Origin: Chloroflexota bacterium
GTDB taxonomy: Bacteria; Chloroflexota; Dehalococcoidia; Lucifugimonadales; JADFKI01
Direction: 5' to 3'
Length of the DNA stretch: 8,851 bases
NCBI GenBank assembly: GCA_022565015.1
Contig: JADFKI010000154.1
Span: forward strand, 1 to 8,851
The notes under the pieces were generated by a model. It ran no database searches. It was given only the letters and a program-made list of their open reading frames with translations, and was not told where the DNA came from. Shown here in pieces: positions 6,374-8,851 of the stretch (within the stretch, counting starts at the first letter, position 1; every line of letters starts with the position of its first letter). A program made the position numbers and the translations under genes.

Positions 6374-6616
6374 ATGAACATGCTGGGATTCGATAGAATT
6401 ACATTCGACCAGAAGGTCATGGGTGGCCGCGCATGCGTAAGGGGCATGCGCATTACTGTCGCGCTGGTATTGAACCTGGTTTCAAACGGCATGTCCACTG
6501 AAGACATCTTGAGCGAATACCCATACTTGGAGACTGACGATATCCGCCAAGCGCTGCAGTATGCCGCATGGCTCGCCGACGAGTCGGTCATTCCATTAGA
6601 ACCTGCGTCGCCGTGA
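6374..6616 (+). CDS. DUF433 protein, likely antitoxin of a toxin-antitoxin pair
   Basis: An 80-residue DUF433 protein. The family pattern is clear: GGRACVRGMRITVALVL at 17-33, GMSTEDILSEYP at 39-50, and DDIRQALQYAAWLAD at 55-69, which forms the small helical DNA-binding-like domain. DUF433 proteins are commonly found just upstream of PIN-like DUF5615 proteins and are regarded as their antitoxins (VapB-like); neutralisation here is inferred from that pairing. A second ATG two codons downstream is an alternative start, but the AGGAGG at 6357 favours neither strongly. The stop overlaps the next gene's GTG start by four bases (GTGA), which suggests translational coupling. Base composition looks less GC-rich than in the flanking pyr and car genes. 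Confidence 0.85.
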   Translation: MNMLGFDRITFDQKVMGGRACVRGMRITVALVLNLVSNGMSTEDILSEYPYLETDDIRQALQYAAWLADESVIPLEPASP

Positions 6617-6990
6617 GGTTTCTCGCAGACATGGGCATCTCACCGGGGACGGTAACATATCTACAGGATTCGGGTCACGATGCGACTCATTTGAATGACC
6701 AGAACCTTGGTCGATTACCCGATTCGGAAATTCTCGATAAAGCGAGGAGCGAAGAACGAATTCTGCTTACTCACGACCTCGACTTTGGCGAACTCATCGC
6801 AGCCAGCGCCGCACACCTACCCAGCGTCATTATCTTCCGCCTGCGTAATATGCGCCCTGATTCATTAAATCGATACATGGCATTAATATTGGAGGAGCAT
6901 GAGGACCTTCTGGAAAGTGGGTTCATCATGAGCGTCACGGAGGGTCAGATCCGCTCACGTACCCTCCCCCTGGAACCAGGAATTCGATAA
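6613..6990 (+). CDS. DUF5615 PIN-like protein, likely toxin nuclease
   Basis: A 125-residue PIN-like (Mut7-C/DUF5615-type) protein. PIN-fold nucleases cut RNA using acidic residues that hold Mg2+; here the candidates are D6 (RFLADMG), D38 (LPDSEIL), and D55 and D57 in ILLTHDLDFGEL (50-61), the family's signature. Start choice: GTG at 6613 gives VRFLADMGIS, the usual family beginning, and overlaps the DUF433 stop as GTGA. A longer frame from ATG at 6568 would overlap the antitoxin gene by nearly 50 bases and add a basic leader not typical of the family. The gene ends four bases before carA. It uses codons such as TTA, CGA, AAT and ATA that are rare in carA and carB, in line with a transferred cassette. 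Whether it is active is not shown by sequence. Confidence 0.85.
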   Translation: MRFLADMGISPGTVTYLQDSGHDATHLNDQNLGRLPDSEILDKARSEERILLTHDLDFGELIAASAAHLPSVIIFRLRNMRPDSLNRYMALILEEHEDLLESGFIMSVTEGQIRSRTLPLEPGIR

Positions 6991-6994
6991 TTAC

Positions 6995-8068
6995 ATGACT
7001 GAATCCGCTCATCTCGTTCTGGAAGACGGCTCGGCTTACAAGGGCTATGCCTTTGGCGCGCGGACTTCAGCCCACGGCGAGGTCGTCTTCGCCACGTCCA
7101 TGACCGGATACCAGGAGATGCTCACCGACCCGTCCTTTGCCGGGCAGATCGTCGTGCCGACATACCCGCTCCAGGGCAACTACGGCATCAACGACGCGGA
7201 CGTCGAGTCGAAGCAGGTCCAGGTGGCGGCGTTCGTCGTCCGCGAGCAATCGCCCACGCCCAGCCACTACGACTCCAACCGCACGCTGCACGACTACCTG
7301 GCAACCGAGGGGATTGCGGGCATCCACGGCGTCGATACGCGCGCCGTCACGCGCCGGATCCGCTCCCAGGGCGTGATGATGGGCGCGGTCACGACGGGCG
7401 AGCCACAGGCGGCGTTGGCCGAGCTGAGCGCCCTGCCCTCCTACGACGCCGTCAACTTCGTGGAGCGCGTCACCGTCGGCAAGGGGTACGCCTGGCCGGC
7501 TTCCGGCGCCAGCGGCAAGCGCGTGGCGGTGGTCGACTGCGGCGTCAAGTACAACATCCTGCGCCTGCTCGCCAAGCGCGGGTGCCGGGTCAGCGTGCTC
7601 CCCGCAACGGCCTCCGCCGAGGAGGTGCTCGCACTCGAGCCGGACGGCGTCGTTTTCTCGCCCGGCCCGGGGGACCCCGTGCACAACACGGTGACGGTCG
7701 AGACGGCGAAGGCCATCATCGAGCGGGTGCCCACGCTCGGCATCTGCCTGGGCCACCAGGTCATCGCACGGGCGCTCGGTGGGCAGACGTACAAGCTCAA
7801 GTTCGGCCACCGGGGGGCCAACCACCCGGTCCAAGACCTCGAGACGGGCCGCGTCGTCATCACCGCGCAGAACCACGGGTACGCGGTGTCGGACGACTCG
7901 CTGCCCCCGGACATCGTCGTCACGCACCGCAACCTGAACGACGGCACGATCGAGGGGCTGCGGCACCGCGAGCGCCCGGTGCTCACGATCCAGTACCACT
8001 CGGAGGCCTCGCCGGGGCCGCTGGACAGCGAGTACGTCTTCGACCGGTTCCTGGAGATGATGGCCTGA
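6995..8068 (+). CDS. carA: Carbamoyl-phosphate synthase small (glutaminase) subunit
   Basis: CarA, 357 residues, releases ammonia from glutamine and channels it to CarB for carbamoyl phosphate synthesis. The N-terminal CPSase_sm domain (about 5-140) has FATSMTGYQEMLTDPSF (32-48) and GIHGVDTRAVTRRIR (109-123). The C-terminal class I glutamine amidotransferase has SPGPGDP (222-228), the nucleophile C251 in LGICLGHQ, and the His-Glu pair H335 and E337 in QYHSEASPGP; the residue between them is Ser where Pro (HPE) is commonest. The ATG lies four bases after the toxin stop; the nearest Shine-Dalgarno-like sequence (AGGA, 6978-6981) is rather distant, so initiation may rely on re-initiation from the upstream gene. 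Codon use is markedly more GC-ending than in pyrB and pyrC, with no ATA. Complete. Confidence 0.97.
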   Translation: MTESAHLVLEDGSAYKGYAFGARTSAHGEVVFATSMTGYQEMLTDPSFAGQIVVPTYPLQGNYGINDADVESKQVQVAAFVVREQSPTPSHYDSNRTLHDYLATEGIAGIHGVDTRAVTRRIRSQGVMMGAVTTGEPQAALAELSALPSYDAVNFVERVTVGKGYAWPASGASGKRVAVVDCGVKYNILRLLAKRGCRVSVLPATASAEEVLALEPDGVVFSPGPGDPVHNTVTVETAKAIIERVPTLGICLGHQVIARALGGQTYKLKFGHRGANHPVQDLETGRVVITAQNHGYAVSDDSLPPDIVVTHRNLNDGTIEGLRHRERPVLTIQYHSEASPGPLDSEYVFDRFLEMMA

Positions 8069-8075
8069 CCAGCCC

Positions 8076-8851
8076 ATGACCACGCACCCCAAACCCAAGA
8101 AGGTCCTCGTCATCGGCAGCGGGCCCATCGTCATCGGCCAGGCGGCCGAGTTCGACTACGCCGGCACGCAGGCGTGCAAGGCCCTGCGCGAGGAGGGCGT
8201 ATCGACCGTGCTGGTCAACTCCAACCCGGCAACCATCATGACCGACGAGGGCATCGCGGACGCGGTCTACATCGAGCCGCTGACCGTCGAGGTGCTCGAG
8301 CGGGTCATCGAGAAGGAGCGGCCCGACGGCCTGCTGCCGACGCTGGGAGGCCAGACGGGGTTGAACCTGGCCATCGAGCTGCACGAGGCGGGCATCCTGG
8401 ACAAGTACGACGTCCGCTCCCTAGGCACGCCCATCGAATCCATCAAGATGGCGGAGGACCGCCAGCTTTTCGGCGAACTGCTCAAGAGCATCGGTGGGCC
8501 GGTCCCCGCCAACGCGATCGCCAACGACCTCCCCCAGGTGATCGCCGTCGGCCGGAGCCTCGGGTTGCCGCTGGTCGTGCGTCCGGCCTACACGCTCGGC
8601 GGCACGGGCGGAGGCATCGCGACGACCCTCGCCGAGCTCGAGGACATCGCCCGCGGCGGCCTTGCGGCGAGCCCCATCCGCCAGGTCCTCTTGGAGCGCT
8701 CGCTCGTCGGTTGGCGCGAGATCGAATACGAGGTAATGCGCGACGGCGCCGACACCTGCATCACGGTGTGCAACATGGAGAACCTGGATGCCATGGGCGT
8801 GCACACCGGCGACAGCATCGTGATCGCGCCCAGCCAGACGCTCTCCGACAA
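8076..8851 (+). CDS. carB: Carbamoyl-phosphate synthase large subunit, 3'-truncated by window end
   Basis: The first 258 codons of CarB, which uses two ATP, bicarbonate and ammonia from CarA to make carbamoyl phosphate. The N-terminal carboxyphosphate half is recognisable: GSGPIVIGQAAEFDYAGTQA (14-33), LVNSNPATIMTD (46-57), LPTLGGQTGLN (88-98), R129 in AEDRQLF, R169 in VVRPAYTLGGTGGG, and H243 in GVHTGDS. The arginine and histidine positions coincide with those of the E. coli enzyme, so there are no net indels in this part. ATG at 8076 lies seven bases after the carA stop, with no strong Shine-Dalgarno. All roughly 20 isoleucine codons visible are ATC, matching carA and unlike pyrB and pyrC. 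The rest of the gene (about 800 more residues expected) is beyond the window. Confidence 0.97.
   Translation, partial: MTTHPKPKKVLVIGSGPIVIGQAAEFDYAGTQACKALREEGVSTVLVNSNPATIMTDEGIADAVYIEPLTVEVLERVIEKERPDGLLPTLGGQTGLNLAIELHEAGILDKYDVRSLGTPIESIKMAEDRQLFGELLKSIGGPVPANAIANDLPQVIAVGRSLGLPLVVRPAYTLGGTGGGIATTLAELEDIARGGLAASPIRQVLLERSLVGWREIEYEVMRDGADTCITVCNMENLDAMGVHTGDSIVIAPSQTLSD

Noticed and set aside
6568..6612. ATG at 6568 as the start of the DUF5615 gene
   Set aside because: It would add a basic leader untypical of the family and overlap the DUF433 gene; GTG at 6613 fits the family start and the GTGA coupling.
7067..8134. A 355-codon open frame on the - strand opposite carA
   Set aside because: It is the antisense shadow of a very GC-rich gene; its translation is Arg/Val/Asp-rich with no recognisable motif, whereas carA on the + strand has every catalytic motif.

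Overview
The window is a bacterial chromosomal segment built around a de novo pyrimidine biosynthesis operon on the + strand: pyrR, pyrB, a small Nudix reading frame, pyrC, a DUF433/DUF5615 toxin-antitoxin-type pair, carA and the start of carB. The DNA is GC-rich, uses TTG and GTG starts, and carries a PyrR-type RNA attenuator. Together with the divergent M24 peptidase-family gene, this suggests an uncultured, Chloroflexota-like lineage (SAR202 or Dehalococcoidia type). That placement is an inference from style and content; no marker gene for taxonomy is present.

Layout. Positions 1-967 hold the 3' part of an M24 (pita-bread) peptidase-family gene with one metal ligand replaced. Positions 968-1374 have no gene. 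They hold a MITE/REP-like element of about 175 bp with 18/20 matching inverted ends, then a small hairpin that may terminate the gene arriving from the other strand. Positions 1375-2383 (- strand) are a two-gene unit, a Nudix hydrolase followed by a GNAT acetyltransferase. Positions 2384-2884 are a roughly 500-bp divergent control region. It has a good sigma70-type promoter on each strand and, on the + strand, a complete three-structure pyr attenuator: a PyrR-binding anti-antiterminator, an antiterminator and an intrinsic terminator. From 2885 to the window end the pyr operon runs with very short or zero gaps.

How it works together. CarA and CarB make carbamoyl phosphate, PyrB condenses it with aspartate, and PyrC closes the ring to dihydroorotate. 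PyrR, the first gene, should sense UMP/UTP against PRPP and bind the leader RNA, so that transcription stops at 2744-2773 when pyrimidines are plentiful. pyrD, pyrE and pyrF are not in the window and may follow carB.

Two small modules interrupt the operon. The Nudix frame between pyrB and pyrC has no ATG, GTG or TTG start (an ATC sits where the start should be), a shortened N-terminus and one altered Nudix-box residue, so it may be decaying or use a rare start. The DUF433/DUF5615 pair between pyrC and carA looks less GC-rich than its neighbours and looks like an inserted cassette that kept the operon transcribable. Codon use also changes sharply at carA/carB: ATA isoleucine codons vanish. This hints at a different history for the car genes or a junction in the assembly.
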